This document shows, piece after piece, positions 27,239-36,671 of a stretch of DNA of 64,000 nt. Position 1 is the first letter of the stretch. Each line of letters begins with the position of its first letter. The notes under the pieces are model-generated. The model saw only the letters and a list, made by a program, of their open reading frames with translations. It searched no databases and was not told the DNA's origin. The stretch is taken from assembly GCF_010645065.1 (NCBI RefSeq), contig NZ_JAADZW010000002.1, positions 248,001 through 312,000 of the forward strand, in the 5' to 3' direction. The DNA is from Flavobacterium fluviatile (GTDB lineage: Bacteria; Bacteroidota; Bacteroidia; Flavobacteriales; Flavobacteriaceae). The translations under genes were made by a program, and so were the position numbers.

Positions 27239-28647
27239 TATTTTAAACCATCAACAGAAACATTTACTGTTCCGTTTATCTTGATAAATGCTATAATAGC
27301 CTGATTGGTTAATTGTATTTTATCGAACTGAATGTCTTCCATTTTGCCGTTAATAAAAACGCCTGGCATTGGGGAGTAATTTTTAAGATATGCAGCCATG
27401 GTTTTTTTACCTTCTTCTAAATTTGGCTGTATGGAATATCGGCAGCTTTCTTCCATTTTTTTCAGAATATAACCCTGAGCAAGCCAGTTTGCAGTTCGCA
27501 TCAATTTACTTTTCGTATCTAAAACATAATCCAGTTTGTCAAAATAAATTTCCTTGGTCTTTGAATTGTATTGAGGGAATCCGTTTAAATAAATGGTTCC
27601 GTTTACAGACCCTAAAACATCAAGGGCAATCACCATTTTTCCGTCCTTATGCCAAATTTCAACGTTTTTTACGTTAACTTTTTTATTTCCGGATCCAAAT
27701 TCCTGACCTGCAAAATTTTTAGTCATGATTTTTGAAGCGTCAACATAACTTGATATGGCAGCAATATTAGTTGTAATTTGATTTGGAATTTTGGTAACTG
27801 GTTTCAGAACAATTTTTGAAGCATTAAATTTAGATTCAGGTTGTTTTCCAATCACGGTTTCCATATTGCATTTCATTCCCATGTCTAGTAAAAAAGAATC
27901 GTTTTTAAGTTTTGCGTTTGTTGAATATACTTCAATAGGAGCAATTCTTAGCCAGCTCTCATATGTTTCATCCATTTGAAAAGGGGTACAGATTTTTTCT
28001 AAAGCAGATAAAACATTCGGTTTAAAATCCATTGCTTTTTCGATTGCCTCGTCTATACTTTTTTCAATTTTTGATTTGAACATTGAGATAGCCGGATTTG
28101 CCAAATAAGTGATGGGTATATTTTTCCCAAAAACAGTCATCGTTGGACTTTCCTTCCAGTCAAGAGATTTGAATTCTGTTTTAGTATTGAGTTTCCAGTT
28201 TGTCAAAGTGACTTCGCTTGATAAAGTGACGATGCCATTTAAATTGAATTCACGTGTATCATAAAGTTCTACACCCATTTTTTTAGTGCCAATCCTGTAT
28301 TTGATGTTTGCTTTCAAAGGCAAAACAGTTTTTATCCTTTTATCTGCGTTTGCCGGATCATTTTGAATTTTTATTGGAGCCTGTTTCCAGATTTTTATTT
28401 CGATGTCGTCATCTTCAATATTGTTATCTTCGTAAATTAATCCGTTTAAAAAAACAGCGTTGGTTTGATTTTCAATATCTTTTAATTTTACTGTGACAGG
28501 TAAATTAATAAAAGACGGATTACTGTCATAAATTAGCGGACTTGCATCATCTGGTTCAGGTTTTAATGTGGCTAGTTTTTGAGAAGTAGAACAACTAATT
28601 AATAATGTTAAAGTTATGAAAGCAATCGAGAAAGGAATAAATTTCAT
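27238..28647 (-). CDS. DUF4403 family lipoprotein
   Basis: A 469-residue protein with a lipoprotein signal: hydrophobic stretch, then LLISCSTSQK with the lipidation Cys at about residue 19. The remainder is a long series of beta-rich segments, with features of DUF4403 such as PVTVKLKDIENQTNAVFLNGLIYED near the start and GTIYLNGFPQYNSKTKEIYFDKLDYVLDTKS near the end. DUF4403 proteins are exported Bacteroidota/Proteobacteria proteins of unknown function that are thought to resemble lipid-binding SMP/BPI-type domains; I would not go further. It is a single minus-strand gene, divergent from the ABC export operon. Confidence 0.85.
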   Translation of the reverse strand: MKFIPFSIAFITLTLLISCSTSQKLATLKPEPDDASPLIYDSNPSFINLPVTVKLKDIENQTNAVFLNGLIYEDNNIEDDDIEIKIWKQAPIKIQNDPANADKRIKTVLPLKANIKYRIGTKKMGVELYDTREFNLNGIVTLSSEVTLTNWKLNTKTEFKSLDWKESPTMTVFGKNIPITYLANPAISMFKSKIEKSIDEAIEKAMDFKPNVLSALEKICTPFQMDETYESWLRIAPIEVYSTNAKLKNDSFLLDMGMKCNMETVIGKQPESKFNASKIVLKPVTKIPNQITTNIAAISSYVDASKIMTKNFAGQEFGSGNKKVNVKNVEIWHKDGKMVIALDVLGSVNGTIYLNGFPQYNSKTKEIYFDKLDYVLDTKSKLMRTANWLAQGYILKKMEESCRYSIQPNLEEGKKTMAAYLKNYSPMPGVFINGKMEDIQFDKIQLTNQAIIAFIKINGTVNVSVDGLK

Positions 28648-28821
28648 TTGAAATATTTTTAGTGATGTAAAATTAAAAAAACAATTATATTCTTTGATAA
28701 ATGTGTAACAATTAGTTAAGAATGTAGTCTTATTCTAAAAGTCAGGCAAAATTTATTAACTTTTTCTTACCATGAAATACGTAATTTAAATGTTATTATT
28801 GTCTTAAAATTCAGTGGTATT

Positions 28822-29523
28822 ATGATTGAAATCAAAGATTTGCATAAATCCTATAAAATGGGAAATTCAGAATTGCATGTACTAAAAGGAATAAATTTTA
28901 ATATAGAAGAAGGTGAGCTTGTTGCTATAATGGGGTCTTCGGGTTCAGGAAAATCTACGCTTCTGAATATTTTAGGTATTCTGGACGAAGCAGATTCTGG
29001 CAGCTATATCCTGGATAAAACCCCGATAAAAAAACTTAACGAAACAATTGCTTCAAGATATCGAAATAAATTTTTGGGATTTGTTTTTCAGTCTTTCAAT
29101 TTAATAAATTATAAAACCGCTCTGGATAATGTGGCAATGCCATTGTACTATCAGGGTGTTAAAAGAAAAGAACGTTATGATATTGCGATGAAATATCTGG
29201 AGAAAGTCGGCCTCGGATCTCATTCCCACCACTTGCCAAATGAGCTTTCAGGAGGTCAGAAACAACGTGTTGCTATTGCAAGAGCCCTGGCATCAAACCC
29301 AAAAGTTTTATTGGCAGATGAGCCAACTGGTGCTTTAGATACAAAAACCTCATATGAAGTTATGGAACTTATTCAGGGAATTAATGACGAAGGGAAAACT
29401 ATTTTGATTGTTACCCATGAACCTGATATTGCCGCAATGTGCAAAAGAAACGTAGTCCTGAAAGACGGATTAATCATTGATGATAAAAAAGTAGAACAAG
29501 TAAGGGCTTCAGCTTATGTTTAA
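28822..29523 (+). CDS. ABC transporter ATP-binding protein (MacB/LolD type)
   Basis: A 233-residue ATPase of the LolD/MacB/FtsE group that powers a non-canonical ABC system acting on periplasmic substrates. Motifs in order: Walker A GSSGSGKST (about 38-46), Q-loop FVFQSFNL, signature LSGGQKQR, Walker B VLLADEPTGALD, and the switch His in IVTHEPD. It overlaps the first permease gene by 8 bases and leads an operon with two permeases, two membrane fusion proteins and an outer-membrane factor. The substrate (drug, lipoprotein, peptide or siderophore) cannot be read from the sequence. Confidence 0.95.
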   Translation: MIEIKDLHKSYKMGNSELHVLKGINFNIEEGELVAIMGSSGSGKSTLLNILGILDEADSGSYILDKTPIKKLNETIASRYRNKFLGFVFQSFNLINYKTALDNVAMPLYYQGVKRKERYDIAMKYLEKVGLGSHSHHLPNELSGGQKQRVAIARALASNPKVLLADEPTGALDTKTSYEVMELIQGINDEGKTILIVTHEPDIAAMCKRNVVLKDGLIIDDKKVEQVRASAYV

Positions 29524-30760
29524 TATTGAGCGCTGGCAGGAAATATTCGAAGCAATCTCCAAAAACAAGTTAAGAACCTTCTTGACAGGGATTTCAGTAG
29601 CATCCGGAATTTTTATTTTAGTGATTTTACTTGGTGCGGGTAAAGGGCTTCAGAACGGAATTGAAAAGCAGTTTGAGAATGATGCAGAAGGGATAATTGA
29701 GGTCTGGTCTAATGTAACCACTAAAGAATACAAAGGATTAAATCCCGGCAGACAGATTCAGTTGAGAAATAGTGATTTCGAACTTCCTGTAAAAAAATAT
29801 AATGACGAAATCAGTAAAAAATCATCCACCAGAAATACCTGGGGAGGAACGATAACTTACGGTAAAGAGTCTGGAAATTATCAGTTTAGAGGTGTTACGC
29901 CGGATTATTTGGACATTGAAAATGCTACTATTATCAAGGGGCGATTCTTAAACGATAATGATTTAAAAAATAATGAAAAAGTTGTTGCTATTGGTTTAAA
30001 AGTAAAGCAGGATTTGTTTAAAGAAGCTGACCCGATTGGCAAACAAATTTTAGTAAATGATGTGAATTTTAAAGTAATAGGTGTTTTTACTGATCCTTCA
30101 GGTGAAAGGGAAGAATCAAGGGTTTATATGCCAATGACTACCAATCAGCGCGCTTACGGGGCGGGGGATAAAATTAGCGGAATGATGTTCGTTTTAAATA
30201 AAAAAGCAAATTACGACGAAGCCTTAGCACAATCCAAAAAATTTACAGAAGGTGTAAAGGAGCTGTTGAAAAGTAAAAATATTATTGCCCCTAATGATGA
30301 CAGCGCGATAGGAGTTTATAATTCGGTAGAAGAAGCAAAACAGTTTTATGATTTGAATCTTTTTATCAGACTGTTTTTTTGGTGGGTAGGAATCTGTACC
30401 ATTATTGCCGGAGTAGTGGGAGTAAGTAATATTATGCTTATTGTTGTAAAAGAAAGAACAAAAGAAATTGGAATCAGAAAAGCGTTGGGAGCTTCTCCTT
30501 TTTCTATTATTTCAATGATTCTTCATGAATCTATTTTTATAACCACTATTGCAGGTTTTACAGGTTTATTGGCAAGTCTTCTATTATTGGAATTTGTTGG
30601 ACCAATGGTTCAGAGTGAATATTTCAGAAATCCCGAAGTAGATTTTGGTGTCGCTTTAACAACACTTGTTTTGCTGGTATTTGCAGGGGCAATGGCTGGT
30701 TTTTTTCCGGCATACAGAGCTGCTAAAATAAAACCTATTGTAGCACTTAGAGACGAATAA
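29516..30760 (+). CDS. MacB-like ABC transporter permease (first)
   Basis: A 414-residue FtsX/MacB-type permease: N-terminal helix (about 21-42), a large periplasmic MacB_PCD domain (about 45-270), then three helices (about 285-305, 333-358 and 373-398). The conserved cytoplasmic loop VKERTKEIGIRKALGASPFSI identifies the FtsX family. MacB-type transporters do not carry substrate through the membrane but work as mechanotransmitters for a TolC tunnel. The gene overlaps its ATPase and is 2 bases from a second, related permease, so the functional unit is probably a heterodimer. Confidence 0.94.
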   Translation: MFNIERWQEIFEAISKNKLRTFLTGISVASGIFILVILLGAGKGLQNGIEKQFENDAEGIIEVWSNVTTKEYKGLNPGRQIQLRNSDFELPVKKYNDEISKKSSTRNTWGGTITYGKESGNYQFRGVTPDYLDIENATIIKGRFLNDNDLKNNEKVVAIGLKVKQDLFKEADPIGKQILVNDVNFKVIGVFTDPSGEREESRVYMPMTTNQRAYGAGDKISGMMFVLNKKANYDEALAQSKKFTEGVKELLKSKNIIAPNDDSAIGVYNSVEEAKQFYDLNLFIRLFFWWVGICTIIAGVVGVSNIMLIVVKERTKEIGIRKALGASPFSIISMILHESIFITTIAGFTGLLASLLLLEFVGPMVQSEYFRNPEVDFGVALTTLVLLVFAGAMAGFFPAYRAAKIKPIVALRDE

Positions 30761-30762
30761 AT

Positions 30763-32028
30763 ATGTTTAGTAAAGATAATTGGGATGAGATTTTGCAGGC
30801 TTTAACAGCCAATGTTTTCAGAACGGTACTAACGGCATTTGGGGTATTTTGGGGTATATTTATTTTGGTGATACTACTTGCTGCAGGAAATGGACTGGAA
30901 AACGGGGTAAAAAAAGGATTCGACGGAATAGCCACAAATACCATGTTTATGTGGAGCCAGACCACATCAAAAGCCTACAAAGGTCTGCCGAAAGTGCGTC
31001 GTTATGATTTTAGAAATAGTGATGTGGCTTCTTTAAGAGAAGCTTTTCCGGATTTATTATATGTTTCTCCACGAAATCAGTTAGGTGATTTTAACGGAAC
31101 CAATAATGTAGTCAGAGGAACAAAAACTTCCGCATTTACCATTTATGGAGACTATCCTGAACTGATTAAGCAGCAGCCTATGGATATCATAAAAGGGCGT
31201 TTTATCAATCAGCAGGATATTCTTGAAAGAAGAAAAATAGCTGTCATTGGGAAGGGTGTTATTGCGGAGCTTTATGGAAAAGAAGAAGAAGCTGTAGGGA
31301 CTTATGTAAAAATCAACGGAATTAATTTTATGGTCGTTGGAGTTTATAAATCAAAACAACAGGGCGGAAATGCAGAGCAGGAACAGAAAAATATTTTTAT
31401 TCCTTTTACCACTTTTCAGCAGGCTTTTAATTATGGGGATAAGGTAGGCTGGATGGCGCTTACTGCAAAAGACGAAACCTCTATTACAGAGTTAAAACCA
31501 AAGATTTTAGAAAAAATAAAAGCACTTCATTCTGTAAATCCGGAAGATGATCGTGCCGTAGGGAACTTCGATTTGTATGAACAGTTTAATAAAGTGCAAA
31601 GTCTTTTTAATATATTAAAAATCATTGCCTATTTTGTAGGGACTTTGGTTTTAATTTCAGGTGTAATCGGGATATCCAATATTATGCTTATTGTGGTTAA
31701 GGAAAGAACAAAAGAAATTGGAATTCGAAGGGCTTTAGGGGCAACTCCCGGTGCTATAAGAGGACAGATTTTGTCAGAATCTATATTTTTGACAATCATT
31801 TCAGGAATGCTGGGAATTGCTGTAGCAACAGGGCTTATTGCTCTTTTAAATATGTTTTTGGATTCAATGCCTCCAAACAGCAATACCATGTTTGCAAATC
31901 CAAGTGTAGATTTGAGCGTAGTATTTGTGGCTTTATTGATACTTGTTGGCTCTGGATTACTGGCAGGATTTATACCTGCTCAGACTGCAATCAATGTAAA
32001 ACCGGTGGATGCTTTACGGACAGAATAA
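30763..32028 (+). CDS. MacB-like ABC transporter permease (second)
   Basis: A 421-residue paralogue of the preceding permease with the same plan: N-terminal helix, MacB_PCD periplasmic domain and three C-terminal helices. VKERTKEIGIRRALGATPGAI corresponds nearly residue for residue to the loop in the first permease, and both start with similar amphipathic segments (FRTVLTAFGVFWGIFILVILL against LRTFLTGISVASGIFILVILL). This points to a tandem duplication followed by divergence. It is followed 42 bases later by a membrane fusion protein gene. Confidence 0.94.
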   Translation: MFSKDNWDEILQALTANVFRTVLTAFGVFWGIFILVILLAAGNGLENGVKKGFDGIATNTMFMWSQTTSKAYKGLPKVRRYDFRNSDVASLREAFPDLLYVSPRNQLGDFNGTNNVVRGTKTSAFTIYGDYPELIKQQPMDIIKGRFINQQDILERRKIAVIGKGVIAELYGKEEEAVGTYVKINGINFMVVGVYKSKQQGGNAEQEQKNIFIPFTTFQQAFNYGDKVGWMALTAKDETSITELKPKILEKIKALHSVNPEDDRAVGNFDLYEQFNKVQSLFNILKIIAYFVGTLVLISGVIGISNIMLIVVKERTKEIGIRRALGATPGAIRGQILSESIFLTIISGMLGIAVATGLIALLNMFLDSMPPNSNTMFANPSVDLSVVFVALLILVGSGLLAGFIPAQTAINVKPVDALRTE

Positions 32029-32070
32029 AAATTATCAATCAAAAATATAATCGAATTAACAACAAACAAA

Positions 32071-33192
32071 ATGAAAAAAGGAGTAACCGTAACCATTTTA
32101 ATTTTTATTGCTATAGTTTTCTTTGGCGCACTTTACTATCTGTATGCTAAGAATCAGGAGTCGCCGGTTGTTTTTAAAACTGAAAAAGCTGAAATTAAAA
32201 CGATTGTAAAAAATACGATTGCAACAGGAAATATCCAGCCGGATGAAGAGGTTCTGATCAAACCAAATATCTCGGGAATTATTGAATCTGTTTACATTAA
32301 AGCGGGTGAAAAAATCAAAGCAGGCGATATGATTGCGAAAATCAGGGTTGTTGCCAATGTATCTAACGTAAGCAGTACTCAAAATCAGGTTCAGACAGCT
32401 AAAATTGCTTTAGATAACCAGGAAAAATTATATCAGAGACAAAAAACATTATTTGAAAAAGATGTAATTTCTGCAAATGATTTTGATGCAGCGCAACTAG
32501 CTTATAAACAGGCAAAACAAAATTATCTGTCAGCAAAACAGAGTCTGGATATCGTAAAAACAGGAACTACATCATCATTAGGAAGTTATGCCAATACGCT
32601 GATTCGTTCTACCGTTAACGGGATGGTTTTAGATGTGCCTGTAAAGGTTGGGAATCAGGTTATTGAAAGTAATAATTTTAATGAAGGAACTACCATAGCA
32701 AGTGTTGCAGATGTTGGCAGAATGATTTTTGTTGGAAAGATTGATGAATCTGAAGTAGGTAAAATAAAAGAAAAAATGCCTATTGAAATTACAGTTGGAG
32801 CCATTGAAAACAAAAAATTTAATGCAGTTCTAACCTATATAGCGCCAAAGGGAGTAGTTGAAAATGGCGCTATTCAGTTTGAGATAAAAGCTTCTTTAGA
32901 AAACAGCGATGCAACTTTCATCAGAGCCGGTTTAAGTGCAAATGCTTCTATTATTTTAGAGAAAGCAGACAAAGTTTTGGCAATTAAAGAATCATTGGTT
33001 CAGTTTGATAAAAAAACTCAAAAGCCTTATGTTGAAATTGAAACAGCTCCTCAAAAGTTTCAAAGGAGAGATATAGTTCTGGGAGTAAGTGACGGAATTT
33101 ACGTTCAGGTTAAAAGCGGTGTTAAATCTTCTGATAAAATTAAAATCTGGAATCAGGGATTAATCAATGAAGGAGAAGGCGAAAAAAAATAA
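32071..33192 (+). CDS. HlyD/MacA-type periplasmic adaptor (first)
   Basis: A 373-residue efflux adaptor: N-terminal anchor (about residues 5-24), lipoyl half-motif with NIQPDEEVLIKPNISGIIESVYIKAGEKIKAGD, a coiled-coil hairpin (about 105-160, Gln/Lys/Ala-rich), the second lipoyl half, and beta-barrel and membrane-proximal domains. Such adaptors bridge the MacB-like permeases to the TolC channel. A second, longer adaptor (34667-35959) belongs to the same operon. The pairing of each adaptor with a permease cannot be told from sequence. Confidence 0.92.
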   Translation: MKKGVTVTILIFIAIVFFGALYYLYAKNQESPVVFKTEKAEIKTIVKNTIATGNIQPDEEVLIKPNISGIIESVYIKAGEKIKAGDMIAKIRVVANVSNVSSTQNQVQTAKIALDNQEKLYQRQKTLFEKDVISANDFDAAQLAYKQAKQNYLSAKQSLDIVKTGTTSSLGSYANTLIRSTVNGMVLDVPVKVGNQVIESNNFNEGTTIASVADVGRMIFVGKIDESEVGKIKEKMPIEITVGAIENKKFNAVLTYIAPKGVVENGAIQFEIKASLENSDATFIRAGLSANASIILEKADKVLAIKESLVQFDKKTQKPYVEIETAPQKFQRRDIVLGVSDGIYVQVKSGVKSSDKIKIWNQGLINEGEGEKK

Positions 33193-33228
33193 TTTGATTG
33201 CTTAAAAGTTTTTGGGTTTATAAAATGT

Positions 33229-33236
33229 TAAATTTG
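33229..33236 (+). promoter_or_regulatory. Possible internal -7 element (TAAATTTG) before the TolC gene
   Basis: Perfect TAnnTTTG in the 79-base gap, 35 bases before ATG 33272. A TTTG lies at 33211-33214 but the 14-base spacing is short, so this is only a candidate. Confidence 0.35.
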
Positions 33237-33271
33237 CATGGCTTTTTTGCTGTGCTTTCATTTCAAAATAT

Positions 33272-34660
33272 ATGAGAATAAATAAATATAATAGTTTTGT
33301 TTTTGCTCTACTGTCGGGATTAGGATTGTCTGCTCATGCACAAACAAAACAATGGACACTGGAAGAAGCTGTACGATACGCATTAGATCACAATATCACA
33401 ATAAAACTATCAGAGTTAGATGTGAAAAATGCAGATATTGATAAATTAGGAGCTTTAGGAAGTTATCTTCCAACAGCAAACGGAAGTGCTTCACACTCCT
33501 GGAACATTGGTAGGAATGTGAATCCAGTTACAAATATTGCGAGTACACAAACAACACAATATACGTCGTTAGGAGTTAGTTCAAGTGTAGATATTTACAA
33601 AGGTCTGCAAAATCAAAATGCGTACAGAAGAGCGAAATTATCAATTATTGCCTCTAAGTATCAGTTATTAAAAATGCAGGAAGATATTTCGCTGAATGTA
33701 GCTAATGCATTTTTAGAGATTCTTGCTTTTAAAGAGAATGTTAAAGTAAGAAAAGAACAGCTTTTAATAGATGAAAAAAGATTAGCACGTTCTGAGGAGA
33801 TGGTAAAAGCTGGGACAATTCCAAGAGGTGATTTGTTTGATCTTAAGGCTACAGTTGCAACGGATCAGCAGGCTATTGTTGTTGCTGAAAATAATTTACT
33901 GATTTCTAAATTGAGCTTAGCACAACTTTTGCAACTTAAAGAATTTGCTGATTTTGATGTAATTGATGATACTAATGTAAAAGATGAAAATAATATCATG
34001 GCACAAAGTCCAGCAGATATTTACGATAAAGCAAAAGAAACAAGAACAGAATTAAAATTGGCTCAAACCAACCTTGAGATTGCTGAAAAAGATGTAGCCA
34101 TAGCAAAAGGGGCTTACCAACCGAGGCTTAGTGGTTTCTATTCTTTTCGTACAAGTGCCAGCTACAGTGATATTGTTACCGGAATTGATCCAATAACTAA
34201 TGAACCAATTTACGGCGCTCCAGCTCCTGTTTTGGATCAGTTTAAAGACAATAGAGGACATAACTTTGGATTTGATTTGCAAATACCTATTTTCAACGGA
34301 TTTTCAGTTAAAAATAATGTAGAACGAAATAAAGTCAGTTTAGAGAGATCTAAAATAGATCTTGAACAAAAAAGTTTAGATTTACAACGTAATGTTTACA
34401 CTGCTTTTACAGACGCTAAAGGTGCGCTAAATACTTACGAATCATCAACCGTAACTTTGGAGGCCAGACAACAGGCCTATAATTTTGCTAAAGAAAAGTA
34501 TGATGTAGGGTTAATGAATTCCTTTGATTTTACTCAGGCGCAGACATTGCTAACCAATGCGCAGTCAGATGTTATCAGGGCGAAATACGATTATATGTTC
34601 AAAATAAAGATACTTGAATTCTATTTCGGAATTCCAATTGTACCAATTATCAAAAATTAA
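33272..34660 (+). CDS. TolC family outer-membrane efflux protein
   Basis: A 462-residue outer-membrane factor forming the trimeric exit duct of the export system. It has a signal peptide ending AHAQ (about residue 23), then the two outer-membrane efflux repeats typical of TolC: WTLEEAVRYALDHNITIKLSELDVKNADIDKLGALGSYLPT opens the first, and long Lys/Glu/Ala-rich helices (for example LKLAQTNLEIAEKDVAIAKGAYQPRLSGF) mark the second. The length is normal. It stands between two adaptor genes, an arrangement seen in Bacteroidota MacAB-TolC operons. Confidence 0.94.
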   Translation: MRINKYNSFVFALLSGLGLSAHAQTKQWTLEEAVRYALDHNITIKLSELDVKNADIDKLGALGSYLPTANGSASHSWNIGRNVNPVTNIASTQTTQYTSLGVSSSVDIYKGLQNQNAYRRAKLSIIASKYQLLKMQEDISLNVANAFLEILAFKENVKVRKEQLLIDEKRLARSEEMVKAGTIPRGDLFDLKATVATDQQAIVVAENNLLISKLSLAQLLQLKEFADFDVIDDTNVKDENNIMAQSPADIYDKAKETRTELKLAQTNLEIAEKDVAIAKGAYQPRLSGFYSFRTSASYSDIVTGIDPITNEPIYGAPAPVLDQFKDNRGHNFGFDLQIPIFNGFSVKNNVERNKVSLERSKIDLEQKSLDLQRNVYTAFTDAKGALNTYESSTVTLEARQQAYNFAKEKYDVGLMNSFDFTQAQTLLTNAQSDVIRAKYDYMFKIKILEFYFGIPIVPIIKN

Positions 34661-34666
34661 TTTATT

Positions 34667-35959
34667 ATGTCAAAAAAAACAATTTATTTCTTAATTGGGG
34701 GTATGGTAATCATAATTGCAGCCTTAGTTGGACTATCGAAATCGGGAGTGATAGGAAATAAGGACGAAGGCAAAGAAGTAGAGATATCAAAAGTAATAGC
34801 TTCCACCATTGTCGAAACAGTTTCGGCTACAGGTAAAATCCAGCCGGAAATAGAAGTTAAAATAGCGCCGGAAGTTTCGGGTGAAATTATTTTATTGAAT
34901 GTAAAAGAAGGTCAGGTTGTTAAAAAAGGAGATTTATTGGTAAAAATAAATCCGGATCTATATACTTCAAGTTATAATCGTTCAGTTTCAAATTTATCCG
35001 GAACTAAAGCAGGATTAACGCAGTCAGAAGCTAGTTTTAAAGAAGCAAAAGCGAATTACGACCGTAATAAAACCTTGTATGATAAAGGAGTTATTTCAAA
35101 ATCGGACTGGGATAAAGCGATCGCTTCTTTTGAAGTGGCTAAAGCTACAAGACAAAGTTCTTATTATAATGTTCAGAGTGCTTCTGCATCTGTAAATGAA
35201 GCAAAAGATAACTTAGGACGTACTACGATTTATTCTCCTGCAGATGGAACTATTTCGGTATTAAATGTTGAGTTGGGAGAGCGTGTTTTAGGAACGCAGC
35301 AAATGGCCGGAACCGAACTTTTAAGAGTAGCAAACCTTAATAATATGGAGGTTGAAGTTGATGTTAATGAAAATGATATAGTAAAAATAAAGATTGGCGA
35401 CCAAGCGAATGTTGAAGTTGACGCTTATTTAAAAAAGAAGTTTAAAGGAATTGTGACGAGTATTTCGAACTCTGCCAGCAATACTTTAACATCAGATCAG
35501 GTGACTAATTTTAAGGTGAAAGTTCGTATTTTGAAAGAATCGTATCAGGATTTATTAGAAGGAAAACCAGCTTCATATTCGCCATTTAGACCAGGAATGA
35601 CCGCAACGGTTGATATTATTACGACAACAAAAACCAATGTGTTGGCAGTGCCTATTAGTTCTGTTGTTGTAAAATCGGATACTGCAGAAGTGAAAGATTT
35701 TAAAGTTGAAGATCCAAACCAGGATAAAAAAACAGTACCGAAAAGCGATAAAAAATTCGAGTGCGTTTTTGTAAAAGTGGGAGATAAGGCAAAAATCAGA
35801 ATTATCAAAACCGGAATTCAGGATGATACTAACATCGAAGTAATGTCTGGATTAAAACCTGGAGATGTTGTTATTACGGGACCTTACACTACTGTCTCAA
35901 AAGAGTTAAATTCAGGAGATAAAGTAAAGCTTAAAAAAGGGGAAACTCAAAAGAAATAA
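34667..35959 (+). CDS. HlyD/MacA-type periplasmic adaptor (second)
   Basis: A 430-residue membrane fusion protein: N-terminal helix (about 5-24), lipoyl half SATGKIQPEIEVKIAPEVSGEII, a coiled-coil region (about 105-175), the second lipoyl half, and a long C-terminal domain containing an insert (about 335-365) rich in Asp/Lys (VKDFKVEDPNQDKKTVPKSDKK). It begins 6 bases after the TolC gene and ends 32 bases before tsaB. It is more MacA-like than the first adaptor in length and motif spacing. Confidence 0.92.
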   Translation: MSKKTIYFLIGGMVIIIAALVGLSKSGVIGNKDEGKEVEISKVIASTIVETVSATGKIQPEIEVKIAPEVSGEIILLNVKEGQVVKKGDLLVKINPDLYTSSYNRSVSNLSGTKAGLTQSEASFKEAKANYDRNKTLYDKGVISKSDWDKAIASFEVAKATRQSSYYNVQSASASVNEAKDNLGRTTIYSPADGTISVLNVELGERVLGTQQMAGTELLRVANLNNMEVEVDVNENDIVKIKIGDQANVEVDAYLKKKFKGIVTSISNSASNTLTSDQVTNFKVKVRILKESYQDLLEGKPASYSPFRPGMTATVDIITTTKTNVLAVPISSVVVKSDTAEVKDFKVEDPNQDKKTVPKSDKKFECVFVKVGDKAKIRIIKTGIQDDTNIEVMSGLKPGDVVITGPYTTVSKELNSGDKVKLKKGETQKK

Positions 35960-35991
35960 TTCGTCATAAATTAACTTTTAAATAAAACATT

Positions 35992-36663
35992 TTGTCTTTT
36001 ATTCTCAATATCGAAACCGCTACCAAAAATTGTTCAGTAGCAATTGCTAAAAACGGCAAAACCATTGTATGCAGGGAAATTGCGGAAGAAGGTTATTCAC
36101 ATGCCGAAAAACTGCATGTTTTTATTGAAGAAATAATTGCTGAATCAGGAATTTCTGTTCATGATTTAGCAGCTGTAGCCGTAAGTCAGGGACCAGGTTC
36201 TTATACAGGGCTCCGGATTGGAGTTTCAGCAGCAAAGGGATTGTGTTTTGCATTGAATATTCCATTGATTGCAGTTGATACTTTACAGACTCTGGCATCT
36301 CAGGCTAAAGTTTCTGATGGAAAAATAATTCCAATGCTGGATGCCCGAAGAATGGAAGTTTACAGTGCAATTTTTAGTGCTGACTTAAAAACTGAAAGAT
36401 CAATTCTGGCAGAGGTAATTGATGAAAATTCATTCAATGATTTTACAGAAACTTTATATTTTGTTGGTGACTGTGCAGAAAAATGCAAGACAGTTCTAAC
36501 TAAAGAGAATTTTGTGTTTTTAGAAAATGTCAAATATCCTTCAGCTGGTGCAATGAGTAAAATCAGTTACGATAAATATCAAAAAAGCGACACAGTAGAT
36601 GTCGCTTATTTTGAACCTTATTATTTAAAAGATTTTATGATTGCTCCTCCAAAAAAGCAATAA
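35992..36663 (+). CDS. tsaB: tRNA threonylcarbamoyladenosine biosynthesis protein TsaB
   Basis: Non-catalytic ASKHA-fold partner of TsaD, required for the universal t6A modification at position 37 of ANN-decoding tRNAs. The N-terminus FILNIETATKNCSVAI and the motif AAVAVSQGPGSYTGLRIGVSAAKGLCFAL (about residues 60-88) identify the family. The start is a TTG codon at 35992, which yields the typical N-terminus; no ATG fits. The 223-residue length is normal. It is the last gene of the plus-strand run and faces the mscS-like gene with only 8 bases between the stop codons. Confidence 0.95.
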   Translation: MSFILNIETATKNCSVAIAKNGKTIVCREIAEEGYSHAEKLHVFIEEIIAESGISVHDLAAVAVSQGPGSYTGLRIGVSAAKGLCFALNIPLIAVDTLQTLASQAKVSDGKIIPMLDARRMEVYSAIFSADLKTERSILAEVIDENSFNDFTETLYFVGDCAEKCKTVLTKENFVFLENVKYPSAGAMSKISYDKYQKSDTVDVAYFEPYYLKDFMIAPPKKQ

Positions 36664-36671
36664 ATTTATTT

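Noticed and set aside
36585..36607. 8-bp hairpin (AAGCGACA / TGTCGCTT) in the 3' part of tsaB
   Set aside because: It lies more than 50 bases before the stop codon without a T tract and within conserved-length coding sequence.
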